Shown: one piece after another, positions 7,356 through 15,974 of the stretch
Layout of the letters: the number at the start of each line of letters is the position of its first letter
How positions within the stretch are numbered: the stretch's first letter is position 1
Source: Clostridiales bacterium
GTDB taxonomy: Bacteria > Bacillota > Clostridia > Saccharofermentanales > Saccharofermentanaceae
DNA: 64,000 nucleotides
NCBI GenBank assembly: GCA_017620475.1
Contig: JAFZQI010000017.1
Coordinates: forward strand, 1-64,000
Direction: 5' to 3'
Notes under the pieces: generated by a model
What the model was told of the DNA's origin: nothing
The model's input: only the letters and a program-made list of their open reading frames with translations
Database searches by the model: none
Made by a program: the position numbers and the translations under genes

Positions 7356-8489
7356 TTACGGTATTTCCTTATGGCAGAAAATACAACCGAACTTATTACG
7401 TTCCTGTTCTTTTCCGCAGAAGGGACACTTGACCCTTTTTAGAGCCAACAGCTGCGCCTCGGACAGGATCAAAGCATCCTTCACGATAAAGGGCTTTTTG
7501 CAGCTGGGGCAAATGGCCGCCTGCATGGAAGGATCCGCGGTGATCATGTTGCGGCAATTGGGACACATGGCGGATACCCTGCTGTTTTTTTCGCCCATTA
7601 TCTTAAGTACATAATCCCGAATATTCTCCGCCATATTCTCAATGGCATCAGGATCAGAAAGGAGCTGTGCCTGCTTCTGCCTGAACGCAGACGGAAGATC
7701 TTCCACTTCGTTACATGCGAAAAGCATCAGCTTACGGTCGTTGCGCTCTCTGAGCTTATAGAATCTTGCCCATTCGTTTCTGACCCAGACTGCACTGAAG
7801 TATTCAGCCTTTGTTCCGATGACCGCCATGACGGTCGCGCTCTTTAAAGCAGAGAATATGTAAGGTTCATAATTCACACCCAGTTTATCCTGCAGCGTTA
7901 CTCTGGAAAAGAAAACCTTCAATCCGTAATGCACAAGCTTCTCATACAGTTTAAGAGCAATGTCACTGTCTACAGTACGCTCTCCCGTTTCATCATCTGT
8001 TTCTTTGTAACAAATGAAAACATCATAAGGCTTCTCGCCTGCAGCAATGTTCAGATAAGCATCTTGAATCTTAGCAATCTCCATTGCGGAATTCTTTAAT
8101 TCTTCTTTCTGCGCATCATCCGCTTTGCTTACAGCTTCATTAAAGGATTCGGAATTCAAAATGCTTTCATCCTTTATTCTGTGAAGCGTAGGCATATATC
8201 TTCCTGATGTGGGATCCTGAACATATTCTATTCCATATTCGCAAAGAGTCTGCGCCCAAAGAACATCCACGTACGATCCGTTCTCCGCAAGTATCTCATC
8301 GTACACTCTGAATGCCCTGTCAAACTCACACTGCTGTCTTAGTTTGTTCGCTCTGTTAAGCAGATCAATATATTTACCGGTACTGCCGCTTACAATATTG
8401 GTGGTACCACAATAATCACATGTACATACGGAATTTGCTAACTTAAGAGGCGCTCCGCAGCACTGACAACTTAATGCATCTACGTTCAT
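7356..8489 (-). CDS. TIR-domain protein with N- and C-terminal zinc ribbons
   Basis: 377 residues. The N-terminus has a zinc ribbon (Cys 8, 11, 24, 27), followed by a helical, TPR-like region to about 150. A TIR domain at about 154-300 starts YDVFICYKETD, continues with GLKVFFSRVTLQDKLG and IFSALKSATVMAVIG, and includes WVRNEW, where Glu239 aligns with the catalytic Glu of NAD-cleaving TIRs (WVHKE in SARM1). Two more zinc ribbons follow (Cys 309, 312, 327, 330 and Cys 355, 358, 369, 372). TIR proteins of bacteria often cleave NAD or make signal nucleotides in phage defence. That role is inferred; zinc ribbons suggest nucleic-acid or protein sensing. The 179-residue gene at 6787 follows. Confidence 0.85.
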   Translation of the reverse strand: MNVDALSCQCCGAPLKLANSVCTCDYCGTTNIVSGSTGKYIDLLNRANKLRQQCEFDRAFRVYDEILAENGSYVDVLWAQTLCEYGIEYVQDPTSGRYMPTLHRIKDESILNSESFNEAVSKADDAQKEELKNSAMEIAKIQDAYLNIAAGEKPYDVFICYKETDDETGERTVDSDIALKLYEKLVHYGLKVFFSRVTLQDKLGVNYEPYIFSALKSATVMAVIGTKAEYFSAVWVRNEWARFYKLRERNDRKLMLFACNEVEDLPSAFRQKQAQLLSDPDAIENMAENIRDYVLKIMGEKNSRVSAMCPNCRNMITADPSMQAAICPSCKKPFIVKDALILSEAQLLALKRVKCPFCGKEQERNKFGCIFCHKEIP

Positions 8490-8541
8490 TCAACACTCCT
8501 GAAAACCCAATTGTCGTATTCCAAAGATTTCTCTCAAATCG

Positions 8542-8547
8542 ATTATA
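8542..8547 (-). promoter_or_regulatory. Candidate -10 element (TATAAT) for TIR gene
   Basis: Minus-strand TATAAT followed by CG lies 53 bases upstream of the TIR start; the same TATAATCG arrangement precedes several other minus-strand genes. No good -35 is seen. The hexamer also overlaps the stop of a small remnant frame, so it may be fortuitous. Confidence 0.35.
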
Positions 8548-8667
8548 ACATAGATCCCATTGCTTCTATGCATCCTTCGTTATCACTTAATTCCGGAAGT
8601 CTGTAGATCATATCACAGGTTTCATAATCAATCATAAAAGCCGCGTTAGTTCTTTGCCGTAATTCTT
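8543..8667 (-). pseudogene. Unidentified C-terminal remnant between GNAT and TIR genes
   Basis: After the GNAT stop at 8668 an open frame continues to a TAA at 8543-8545 and encodes KELRQRTNAAFMIDYETCDM, then IYRLPELSD and a tail ending in EAMGSML. An internal ATG at 8635 would give 30 residues but lacks a ribosome binding site. The composition looks protein-like, so this may be the tail of a deleted gene. The family was not recognised. Confidence 0.3.
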
Positions 8668-9267
8668 TTATTCTTCGGAGGACTGTTGGAGAAGGTCATA
8701 TTGTTCTTCCGAAACGATTTTCCGAAGTTCAGCCATCGCTTTCACATATTCGTTTTCATAATGCGAAAATGTATCTGTCTTTTGGAGTCTGAAACCCAGA
8801 GAATGATACAGCAAGATTGCTTTCCAGCTCCAAGGCTGAGTGTGGATATAGACCGGAAGTTCTCCGCGTCTGTCATAAATATTCATTACAGCCATGCAAA
8901 GGGCTCTTCCCAGACCGATTCCCTGATACCTCTCCTGAACAACAAGCCAATGCAGGGATGAGACGCTCTTTTCACCATGCATATCCCGCCACGCGATGCA
9001 TGAGCCTACAATCTCATGCTCCCTGTTCAACAGGAAAAGTATATTTGGTAACTGCTCAGAATTCTGCAGATAATTCTCAACGAAATACCTCTCAGCAGCC
9101 TCCAATGATTCAAAATCGCCGATATCGTACTCCAGTTTAGCCCATTCTTTTTCATACCCGCTCTGATATGAAACTATGGAGAAACCATCCGGAAGCTTTA
9201 CACAACCAGGCGAATAATCAGAGCATTTCAATATTGTATTGAAAAACGGAATCGTTCTATCGAGCAT
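8668..9267 (-). CDS. GNAT family N-acetyltransferase
   Basis: About 199 residues from the ATG at 9267, which has GGGAG 5 bases upstream; four further in-frame codons upstream lie over the ribosome binding site. The CoA loop is RYQGIGLGRAL, preceded by SLHWLVVQERY, and the last strand region has ILLYHSLGFRL. The N-terminus (MLDRTIPFFN, then ILKCSDYSP) is longer than a minimal GNAT. Substrate unknown. The gene stands alone between two remnants. Confidence 0.85.
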   Translation of the reverse strand: MLDRTIPFFNTILKCSDYSPGCVKLPDGFSIVSYQSGYEKEWAKLEYDIGDFESLEAAERYFVENYLQNSEQLPNILFLLNREHEIVGSCIAWRDMHGEKSVSSLHWLVVQERYQGIGLGRALCMAVMNIYDRRGELPVYIHTQPWSWKAILLYHSLGFRLQKTDTFSHYENEYVKAMAELRKIVSEEQYDLLQQSSEE

Positions 9268-9312
9268 TGCAACTCCCAAACCTTGATTGTTATTTGTCCA
9301 CTAAACATTGGT

Positions 9313-9561
9313 CTATTGACCTTCTTGTTCTATCTTTTCCAGTTTATCTAATGCCTTGTACACCTTTGCTTCCTTTGTTTTCTGTTCATCCATTTCCTTG
9401 TACAGAGCAGAAATATCAGTAGACAATTCTTCCGGAAGAGATTTAACCCATTGATCTAATAATGCATCTTCTGTTGCTCTGTCAGCATCAGTCTTAACAA
9501 ACGTCGGAATATCACCGGTAAAACACTCTCCCAGATCATGGAGCGGTATATGAATGTTTAT
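9313..9561 (-). pseudogene. HD-domain hydrolase, internal fragment
   Basis: The frame reads HDLGECFTGDIPTFVKTDAD, then LLDQWVKSLPE, LYKEMDEQKTKEAKVYKALD and KLEKIEQEGQ. This matches the central and C-terminal part of YfbR-like or YedI-type HD phosphohydrolases, where the HD pair binds metal. The N-terminal third (first His and connecting helices) and the normal C-terminal tail are missing. It abuts the end of the GNAT gene at 9558. It is best read as a deletion remnant. Confidence 0.7.
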
Positions 9562-10073
9562 TCTCTTTTCTTTATCATTCGAACTATTGTAACCGGTGTG
9601 CCAAGAGTCCATTCCTTTTTGCACCCGTCAAATTCAAAACCATATTTGTGATAAAAAGAAATCGCTCTCTCATTTTTCTCAAACACCCACAGAAATATAG
9701 TGTTATATTCGCTAAGTCTGGAAATTGCTTCGTTCATCAATCGATATCCGACTTTCCGGCCATAATACTCTGAAAGAACATAAATGGCATCGATCTCCCC
9801 TGCATCCGGCAGATCTTCGTCTCTTGACGAACCATATACTGCAAATCCGACAACTTTCTCTTTATCCTTAGCTACAAGAGTATTATCCGGGAACTTTCGC
9901 GCACGTGCTGTTGTGGCCTCTACGGTCATCGTATCAAGATATCCGTCACATACAATACCTCTATACGCTTCCTGCCATGCAGTACAGTGCACATATCCTC
10001 TCCCACACAGTTCCTCATCCGTTTCAGCCGGTTTAATGCATATTGAATCATTTATAGCTTTCATATACAGCAT
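9558..10073 (-). CDS. GNAT family N-acetyltransferase
   Basis: 171 residues. It shows AIYVLSEYYGRKVGYRLM (CoA loop GRKVGY), FLWVFEKNERAISFYHKYGF and an acidic IDAIYV core, all in GNAT order. The ATG at 10073 overlaps the stop of the upstream double GNAT as TAATG, so it is probably translated by re-initiation. An ATG three codons later (10064) is better spaced from AAAGGAG. Substrate unknown. Confidence 0.85.
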   Translation of the reverse strand: MLYMKAINDSICIKPAETDEELCGRGYVHCTAWQEAYRGIVCDGYLDTMTVEATTARARKFPDNTLVAKDKEKVVGFAVYGSSRDEDLPDAGEIDAIYVLSEYYGRKVGYRLMNEAISRLSEYNTIFLWVFEKNERAISFYHKYGFEFDGCKKEWTLGTPVTIVRMIKKRE

Positions 10074-11077
10074 TACTCCTTTGGTTTTTCAAGATAAACA
10101 AATACAAGCTCGTCTGTAACTTTTTCTTCCTTAAACTTCTTATATCCCATCTTCTCATAAAGCATGATATTCTCTTTACTTCTTGTGCTCGTAAAGAGTT
10201 CAAAACGCTTATTCAGATAATACCTTTCTATCTCGCGCAGCAATTTCTTACCATACCCTTTTTTCTGATGATCAGGATGCACCATAAGTTTACCGACATA
10301 CACTGTCGTTTCATCAGATGAAGAACGGACCGAGCCGATAATTTGGTCGTTTTCATCGATCATCTTGAGAACGACTCCGTTTTCGAATTCATGCTCCAGT
10401 TCGGAGAGTGTCTCCTTAAGAGGTGGTATGTCTTTGTTTCCAAACAGAGCCGCCTCACTCTGATAAGCAAGATACTGAAGATCCAGGATTTCAGGAAGAT
10501 CACCCTTTTCTGCTCTCACGATATCAGGTCTTATGAAATAAACCAGATTAAACCTGACGTTATGGTCTTTTATATCAAAGTTACCATAGCAGCAGCTGTC
10601 AATACCGGCCATCTGAAAACCCTGACTCTGATAAAAAGCAATTGCCCGGACATTACACGACTGTGTCTCCAGAATTATGGCACGGCGCCCGTCTTTGGCT
10701 GCCTTCTCCTTGACGATATTCATAAGCCGTGTTCCTATCCCTTGCCGCTGAAGCATATCACTGACCCATAGTTCTGTAACCATAAGCCGATTACTCCATT
10801 CTTCCGGGCAGCATTCGATACACGCCAGAAGTTCTTTTTCCTCTGACACGATCCCCCATGCTTCTGCGCCTTCCCACCAATCGGCAAAAAGATAGTCCGG
10901 ATAGTCACAGTTATGGATCTTAGGTGTCTCGTAATACTTTTTTTCCATGTCTATGTGAAACGAATCAGCACTATCTCTGACCCGGACATCAAAATATCCA
11001 TCGGTCACATAGTTCATCGAAACAGGTTTTCCCTTCCACTCATCCTTTGACAGCTTTATGATTTCATACTCTTTCAT
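10073..11077 (-). CDS. Tandem GNAT protein; N-terminal domain streptothricin-acetyltransferase-like
   Basis: 334 residues with two GNAT domains. Domain 1 (about 1-185) has SDMLQRQGIGTRLM, AIILETQSCNVRAIAFYQSQ and a GIDSCCYGNFDIKDHN stretch, like SatA/Nat4-type enzymes that acetylate the beta-lysine of streptothricin. Domain 2 (about 186-334) has VHPDHQKKGYGKKLL and ENIMLYEKMGYKKF. Fusions of this kind may place two acceptor specificities on one chain. Resistance function is inferred only from family resemblance. It is followed by a coupled single-domain GNAT. Confidence 0.85.
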   Translation of the reverse strand: MKEYEIIKLSKDEWKGKPVSMNYVTDGYFDVRVRDSADSFHIDMEKKYYETPKIHNCDYPDYLFADWWEGAEAWGIVSEEKELLACIECCPEEWSNRLMVTELWVSDMLQRQGIGTRLMNIVKEKAAKDGRRAIILETQSCNVRAIAFYQSQGFQMAGIDSCCYGNFDIKDHNVRFNLVYFIRPDIVRAEKGDLPEILDLQYLAYQSEAALFGNKDIPPLKETLSELEHEFENGVVLKMIDENDQIIGSVRSSSDETTVYVGKLMVHPDHQKKGYGKKLLREIERYYLNKRFELFTSTRSKENIMLYEKMGYKKFKEEKVTDELVFVYLEKPKE

Positions 11078-11118
11078 CGTATACCTCTCCCCTATTTGCC
11101 AAACTGATATTAAAAGGT

Positions 11119-11676
11119 TTAAAGATCTTCCCGCAATAAGCTAAACATCTGTATATCTACAAAATCTCCCCGGCACATCTCATGCTTTCGAAGAGTACCT
11201 TCATACTTAAACCCTATTTTTTCAAGCAAAGCGCGTGAGCCAATGTTCGGCGGTTCGATCAATGCCTCGATCCGGTTCACATCCGTATTCCAAAATACGT
11301 GATCGATAATCAGTGAAAGCGCTTCTGTCATGATCCCCTTCTGCCAATAATCCCGATTCAGATCGTAGCCGATCTCGATACGTTTGTCATACTCGGATAT
11401 GGCGTGAAAACCACATGTACCAATGAGTTTTCCGCTTTCTTTCAGAATAATGCCCCAGCGCATACCCCAATTCTTGGAGAGCGCTTCCCCGTATTCACGG
11501 ATCATGGTTTCTGCTTCACTTTTCTTTTCGAAAGGAAACCGGTCCGCAAAATAAAGCATAACTTCTTTATTGGAGTAGATTTCAAACACATCTTCCACAT
11601 CCTGTTCCGTGATTTCCCGAAGCAGGAGTCTTTCTGATTGCAGTTCCCGATAAGTTGCAAATAATTCGTCTTTCAT
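11119..11676 (-). CDS. RimJ/RimL-type GNAT N-acetyltransferase
   Basis: About 185 residues from the ATG at 11676; an upstream TTG at 11700 is possible. Features are ERLLLREITEQDVEDVFEIY, GTCGFHAISEYDKRIEIGYD, the CoA loop YWQKGIMTEAL, NRIEALIEPPNIGSRALLEK and IGFKYEGTLR. This is the layout of ribosomal-protein-alanine acetyltransferase relatives, many of which act on small molecules or protein N-termini. The ribosome binding site is weak. Confidence 0.85.
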   Translation of the reverse strand: MKDELFATYRELQSERLLLREITEQDVEDVFEIYSNKEVMLYFADRFPFEKKSEAETMIREYGEALSKNWGMRWGIILKESGKLIGTCGFHAISEYDKRIEIGYDLNRDYWQKGIMTEALSLIIDHVFWNTDVNRIEALIEPPNIGSRALLEKIGFKYEGTLRKHEMCRGDFVDIQMFSLLREDL

Positions 11677-11734
11677 ATTTCGTTCTCTGTGTCGTTTCAA
11701 TCAACAGATGCAATTAAAGCATCTTTGGAATCTG

Positions 11735-12649
11735 TTATTTCTTCACATAATGGCCATAGATCCGCGTACATTGATAACCGATCTTCTTATAGAACTCGTT
11801 TCCTCCTCCGGTCATTACCTCTGCGCCAAGATGTCTGAGCACACTGTCATGATGAGAAAGCGCAGCGGCAGCAAGACCTTTATGCTGATGTTCCGGCACG
11901 GTACAAAGAGGTTCCATATATGCCAGATGGATCGATGAGCACCACCACATGCCGGAAAAGCAGACATAATTGTCATTTTCATCCGCTATGATCGTTGTGT
12001 ACTCATATGTCGCATGAGGCGCTGGCGCAATCGTGGCGCCAAGAATATTCTGATAGAGTTCAAAAGGACTTCTTCCATCGTTCTTGGTTGGAATATCCCA
12101 GTCTTTAAACTCACCAAGTTCCCATTTGTTAAAACCATCCCAGAGACATTTTGCTGTCTTGAGCGGATCAGACTTAAGCGGATCAACAAAGTGATAACCG
12201 GAAGGAAGCGGATGCTCCAGTTTTCCCAAACGGAAATCAAAATAATGTTCCGGCTCCTCGTAGGCAAGTTCATAACCAAGTGCTTTTGCCGCATCGATCA
12301 AAGCCGTCTGACCGGAAATAAGAACCAGCTCCATAGGATCCTCAAACTTCGGGTAATTTTGTTCAGCATACTCGATCATCTCACGCGCAAGATATTCATA
12401 GCCCGGGCGGAGTACAAAGTATATCGATGTGACAGGCTGCTCGTAAAACACAAAAGCAACCGGATTATCACCATCCAGCCAGAATCGGTTGAGTCGAAGG
12501 AAGTCTCTCTCCAGCCACGGGGATGTGACCGCATACTCAAAGAATGGCTCGGCCGGTCCATTGGTCTCTTCATGGTTATACACTTCCGTCATGAGTTTAT
12601 ATACCAGTTCAATATCGGTAAGGATCTGAAATTGCTTCGTCTGTATCAT
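11735..12649 (-). CDS. Two-domain GNAT-like acetyltransferase
   Basis: 304 residues. The C-terminal half is a clear GNAT domain: YMEPLCTVPEHQHKGLAAAA with the CoA loop HQHKGLA, then MTGGGNEFYKKIGYQ. The N-terminal half (PAEPFFEYAVTSPWLERDFL) looks like a degenerate GNAT fold. This size and layout is common among clostridial GNATs with no known substrate. GGAG lies 7 bases before the ATG. Confidence 0.8.
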   Translation of the reverse strand: MIQTKQFQILTDIELVYKLMTEVYNHEETNGPAEPFFEYAVTSPWLERDFLRLNRFWLDGDNPVAFVFYEQPVTSIYFVLRPGYEYLAREMIEYAEQNYPKFEDPMELVLISGQTALIDAAKALGYELAYEEPEHYFDFRLGKLEHPLPSGYHFVDPLKSDPLKTAKCLWDGFNKWELGEFKDWDIPTKNDGRSPFELYQNILGATIAPAPHATYEYTTIIADENDNYVCFSGMWWCSSIHLAYMEPLCTVPEHQHKGLAAAALSHHDSVLRHLGAEVMTGGGNEFYKKIGYQCTRIYGHYVKK

Positions 12650-12737
12650 GGCATTTCTCCATCCTGAGTTTTTTCTTCATAATGCCTGTTTTCCCCACAT
12701 GCCGCAATACTCCATCAGTATAAAATGGCGCTGCCAA

Positions 12738-13205
12738 CTAAATTTCACATACCATTATATATTCTTCATCATTCTCATCTGCGATTATAAAACCGACTTT
12801 CTCATAAATCTTCACTGCGTAATTAGCTTTCTGTACCGCCAGGGATGCCCTCTGATACCCCTTATCTTTCAACAAGGCAAGCATTTCCCGCATCATTCGT
12901 GTTCCGATTCCCTTTCCCCGATATTCCTTATATAGCGATATGGCAAAGGAGGGTGTTTCTTCGTCAACATGGCCATAATCATTCATGATCCGGGTCCAAA
13001 CAGCACCGACAACTCTACCGCCATCATCCGCGACAAGACAATGATCTGCTCTTCCTGTTCCAAAACCATCATAATACACTTTCAGTTCCGCCTGCTCAAC
13101 GATTTCTCTGGACGGAGGTTCCACCCCCTCCGGAATAAAGATGGCTTCATACAGAAAATCCTTTAGTAATCCTATTTCGTTTTTTCTAAGTTCACGTATT
13201 TCCAT
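12738..13205 (-). CDS. GNAT family N-acetyltransferase
   Basis: 155 residues. N-terminus EIRELRKNEIGLLKDFLYEA, core VVGAVWTRIM, CoA loop EYRGKGIGTRMM, and C-terminal NYAVKIYEKVGF. The segment PSFAISLYKEYRGKG is typical of small metabolite acetyltransferases. Ribosome binding is weak (CGGAATC). Substrate unknown. Confidence 0.85.
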   Translation of the reverse strand: MEIRELRKNEIGLLKDFLYEAIFIPEGVEPPSREIVEQAELKVYYDGFGTGRADHCLVADDGGRVVGAVWTRIMNDYGHVDEETPSFAISLYKEYRGKGIGTRMMREMLALLKDKGYQRASLAVQKANYAVKIYEKVGFIIADENDEEYIMVCEI

Positions 13206-13253
13206 TTTGCTGATTCCGTTTTCCTGACTGCATCGCCGACCCGCTATTTGTTC

Positions 13254-14176
13254 TTAAAGCTCTTCTGCGAAATCGGTCATTGCGTCCTGCCATTTGTCCA
13301 GCCAGTAAAGCTGGCCGTCAATAAAACTTTCATCTATGCAGTTCACCCCATATATTTCAAGAATCGTGGCTTGGAGTTGAAAATGTCTGATGGCAACCCA
13401 ATATGGAAAAGACAATATTCCTTCACGGCTGAGCGTATGGTGAGCCGAATACCCCGAAAGAAACTTTTGATATACTTCCTTGGTCAACGCAATATCTTCC
13501 TGCTTCAGATTAAATAATCCGTCATGTCACACATGACCATAACATCGAACATAAATGGCGCCCGGCACGCGGTATCAAAATCCACAAAATAAATATGCCC
13601 GTCATGATCCTGCAATAAGTTTCCTCTGTGAAGATCTCCGTGACAAATCCCCTGCGGAAGGTCCTTAACCTTATCCCACAAACGATCTCCCAGGTCTTCA
13701 TACTCTTTGATCCGCGGATAGTTCTTTTCCCGAAGGAAATCCAGATATCGGCCTATAAAGAATGCTTTGCCACGGGAGACAGGCTCCGCAGGGTATTGAT
13801 TCATAAGATGATGAAACCTTCCGACCAGAGCCCCGACTTCGGATGCACACTTTTCAAGTTCCGGCTCGTCCCCCTCGATGAATTCCATGAGAACGATCAG
13901 TTTTTCCTCACCCTCAACTTCCGTTTCAAAAATGACATCTCCGTTCTTTGTCAGTATTGTTTTTGGCACCGGAAATCCATTTCCTTCCAAATATCGCATA
14001 ATCGACACCGACTGCCTTGCGGTCTCCGAAAAAGCGGAACTAATGACCTTAAGCAGATATTTCGGCCTTCCGTTAACAATATATGTATGACATCCACCTT
14101 CTCTTAAAAACTCCAAAGTGTGGTTTTCTATCCCATAATATTCCGTCAGTATTGCTAATAGAGATCTTTCATCCAT
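13254..14176 (-). pseudogene. Aminoglycoside phosphotransferase (APH)-family kinase split by a one-base frameshift
   Basis: Residues 1-223 (to TGA near 13507) contain YLLKVISSAFSETARQSVSI, the catalytic GICHGDLHRGNLL (HxDxxxxN) and YFVDFDTACRAPFMFD (metal-binding DFD). The next frame continues directly with NLKQEDIALTKEVYQKFLSG through to LDKWQDAMTDFAEEL. Adding one T to the run TTT near 13520 would restore a single protein of about 306 residues. Either the gene is newly broken or the base was lost in sequencing. The catalytic core is intact; only the C-terminal helices are displaced. Confidence 0.8.
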
Positions 14177-14225
14177 GATTGTTGTCCAACGCCTTCAGAT
14201 TTTCTTTCATGCTTTCTTTGTTTTC

Positions 14226-14894
14226 TCATAAGTGAAATCGTCTTTGAAACTCTGCCGCCACATCTCTGCCACGGAATATAACCGCACCTGCGAAGAGAAC
14301 AACACTGACCAAGAGACAGACTACCCATGCCAGAGGCATTTTTGCCCTTACGAAATAACAGATAACACTCGGTACGATCCCCATGAGCATTCCTGAGAGA
14401 AGATAGGACATCGTATTCCCGTTTTTATCAATAAACGCAAGTACGAAATTCGCTGTGATCGTTGCCGCCAGCGCACTTGGCACCACCAGGTCGATCGTAA
14501 CACTCATAAAACCCAGATAGTATGCGGTGACACACCACGTCACAAGCGTGATCAACACCAGCATGGTGACCTTACCTGCCGATCCGGTTCCCGGCTTAAA
14601 CTGCCGCATGATGCCAAATTCAACCACCAAAAGCCACAAGGCCAGAAGCAGACTCCAGTGCAGATCCGGATAACCCGGCAACCGAAGTCCGATCATGAAA
14701 TCCAGACCGATTCCGACGATCAGCAGACCCCAAACAAGAAGAAGTTGGATTTTGTAAAAGAGAGAACGCTTCTTTTTCGCCTCAAATTCCGGATAACAAG
14801 GTTCCTCACCAGTTCCTGTCAGTTTGCTTTGGCACAATGGGCATTTCGCGTTATTCCCGGCGATTCCGACCTTGCAATAAGGGCATCGTCTCAT
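14226..14894 (-). CDS. DUF6320-type zinc-ribbon membrane protein
   Basis: 222 residues from the ATG at 14894, which follows GGAGGTGATCAA. The N-terminus is a zinc ribbon, CPYCKVGI and CPLCQSKL. Six hydrophobic segments follow, such as LLLVWGLLIVGIGLDFMIGL, WSLLLALWLLVVEFGI and VTMLVLITLVTWCVTAYYLG. In Clostridia such proteins are commonly next to alpha/beta hydrolases, as here. The ATG overlaps, as ATGA, the stop of a short open frame (about 14891-14990) that may be the tail of a deleted gene. Role unknown. Confidence 0.7.
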   Translation of the reverse strand: MRRCPYCKVGIAGNNAKCPLCQSKLTGTGEEPCYPEFEAKKKRSLFYKIQLLLVWGLLIVGIGLDFMIGLRLPGYPDLHWSLLLALWLLVVEFGIMRQFKPGTGSAGKVTMLVLITLVTWCVTAYYLGFMSVTIDLVVPSALAATITANFVLAFIDKNGNTMSYLLSGMLMGIVPSVICYFVRAKMPLAWVVCLLVSVVLFAGAVIFRGRDVAAEFQRRFHL

Positions 14895-14990
14895 TTGATC
14901 ACCTCCGTCGCACATACGGTAATATCCACTCCGGACAAGAACCGGGTGTCCCGCTTTCCTACGGTGGCCAGGAAAACCTTTGCCACGTTA

Positions 14991-15974
14991 TCAATCTTGT
15001 ACCAAATCGCGCTTCCCACTTATCGTATACGACACATGCTCCGCCAGCCGCTTCATCGCCTCACGGGTCATAGAGCCGGGCATCAGCTGATACACATGCC
15101 ATCCTTTCTCTTCAATATCAAGTTCTGCCGTTCCTCCGGCCTGATCGATCTTTTCCTTAAGTTTAACACTGTCATCTAAAAGGATCCCATTCCTTCCGGC
15201 CATGATATAGACTGGCGGGAAATGTTCAAAACTCCCGAACAACGGACTGAAAACCGCATCTTCCGGATTTCCGTCTCCCATGTAAGCCTTAGCGGAATTC
15301 ATCACGAACTCCTTATTTAATATCGGATCGATATCGTTATTTGTTTCATAGGACTCTGATGTTCCGGTCATATCGGTCCATGGGCTGAACAAAAGAAGTT
15401 CCCGCGGCACCGGCTTTCCTTCCGTCAAAAGCCTCTGAGTCAGGCAAAGTGCCATGTTCCCGCCTGCCGAATCACCAGCCAAAAACACATGATCCGCATC
15501 CGCAACATTTTCAATCAAATAGTTCCACACGGCATTCACATCCTCAGATGCCGCCGGATAGGGATGCTCCGGCGCAAGACGATATGCGAATGAGTAGACC
15601 GTGAACCCTGTTGCCAAAGCAAGCTTTACACCTAGATTTCCTGCATAGTCAAGCCCGCCGCTGACATACCCGCCGCCGTGGCAGTAAAGGATTACGTAAT
15701 CGGGATTGTATGAAGAAATCGGCCTTATCTCCTCACAGCGGATCTTTTCGAGGGAAAACTTCCGTCTCTCCACATCGCCCTTAGGTGACGCAATGCGCCC
15801 TGCCCAATCGGCAAGTTTCCGATGACGCTTGATCTCCGCCTCCGAACTCGCCTTTCCGGACATAAAATTCGCGATTTTTAAAGCCTTTACCTTTGGATTT
15901 CTCATCGCAGCTGCCTTTTTCTCCGTTTCACGGACATACGCATCCTCATACCTAAGCACCCGACTTACCAACAA
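14991..15974 (-). CDS. Alpha/beta hydrolase, HSL-type esterase/lipase
   Basis: About 327 residues. The oxyanion motif HGGGYVSGG, nucleophile elbow GDSAGGN and a C-terminal GWHVYQL with the catalytic His mark the hormone-sensitive-lipase family; FSPWTDMTGTSESY and FEHFPPVYIMAG are also typical. The start is uncertain: homology-like sequence begins near LLVSRVLRYEDAYV, where only TTG codons (15974 or 15971) are available, overlapping the end of the GH3 gene. The next ATG is at 15905. It precedes the DUF6320 gene on the same strand. Confidence 0.8.
   Translation of the reverse strand: MLVSRVLRYEDAYVRETEKKAAAMRNPKVKALKIANFMSGKASSEAEIKRHRKLADWAGRIASPKGDVERRKFSLEKIRCEEIRPISSYNPDYVILYCHGGGYVSGGLDYAGNLGVKLALATGFTVYSFAYRLAPEHPYPAASEDVNAVWNYLIENVADADHVFLAGDSAGGNMALCLTQRLLTEGKPVPRELLLFSPWTDMTGTSESYETNNDIDPILNKEFVMNSAKAYMGDGNPEDAVFSPLFGSFEHFPPVYIMAGRNGILLDDSVKLKEKIDQAGGTAELDIEEKGWHVYQLMPGSMTREAMKRLAEHVSYTISGKRDLVQD

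Noticed and set aside
8668..13205. Integron gene-cassette array
   Set aside because: Many small one-gene units on one strand suggested cassettes, but no attC-like dyad recurs between genes, several genes overlap, and no integrase gene is seen.
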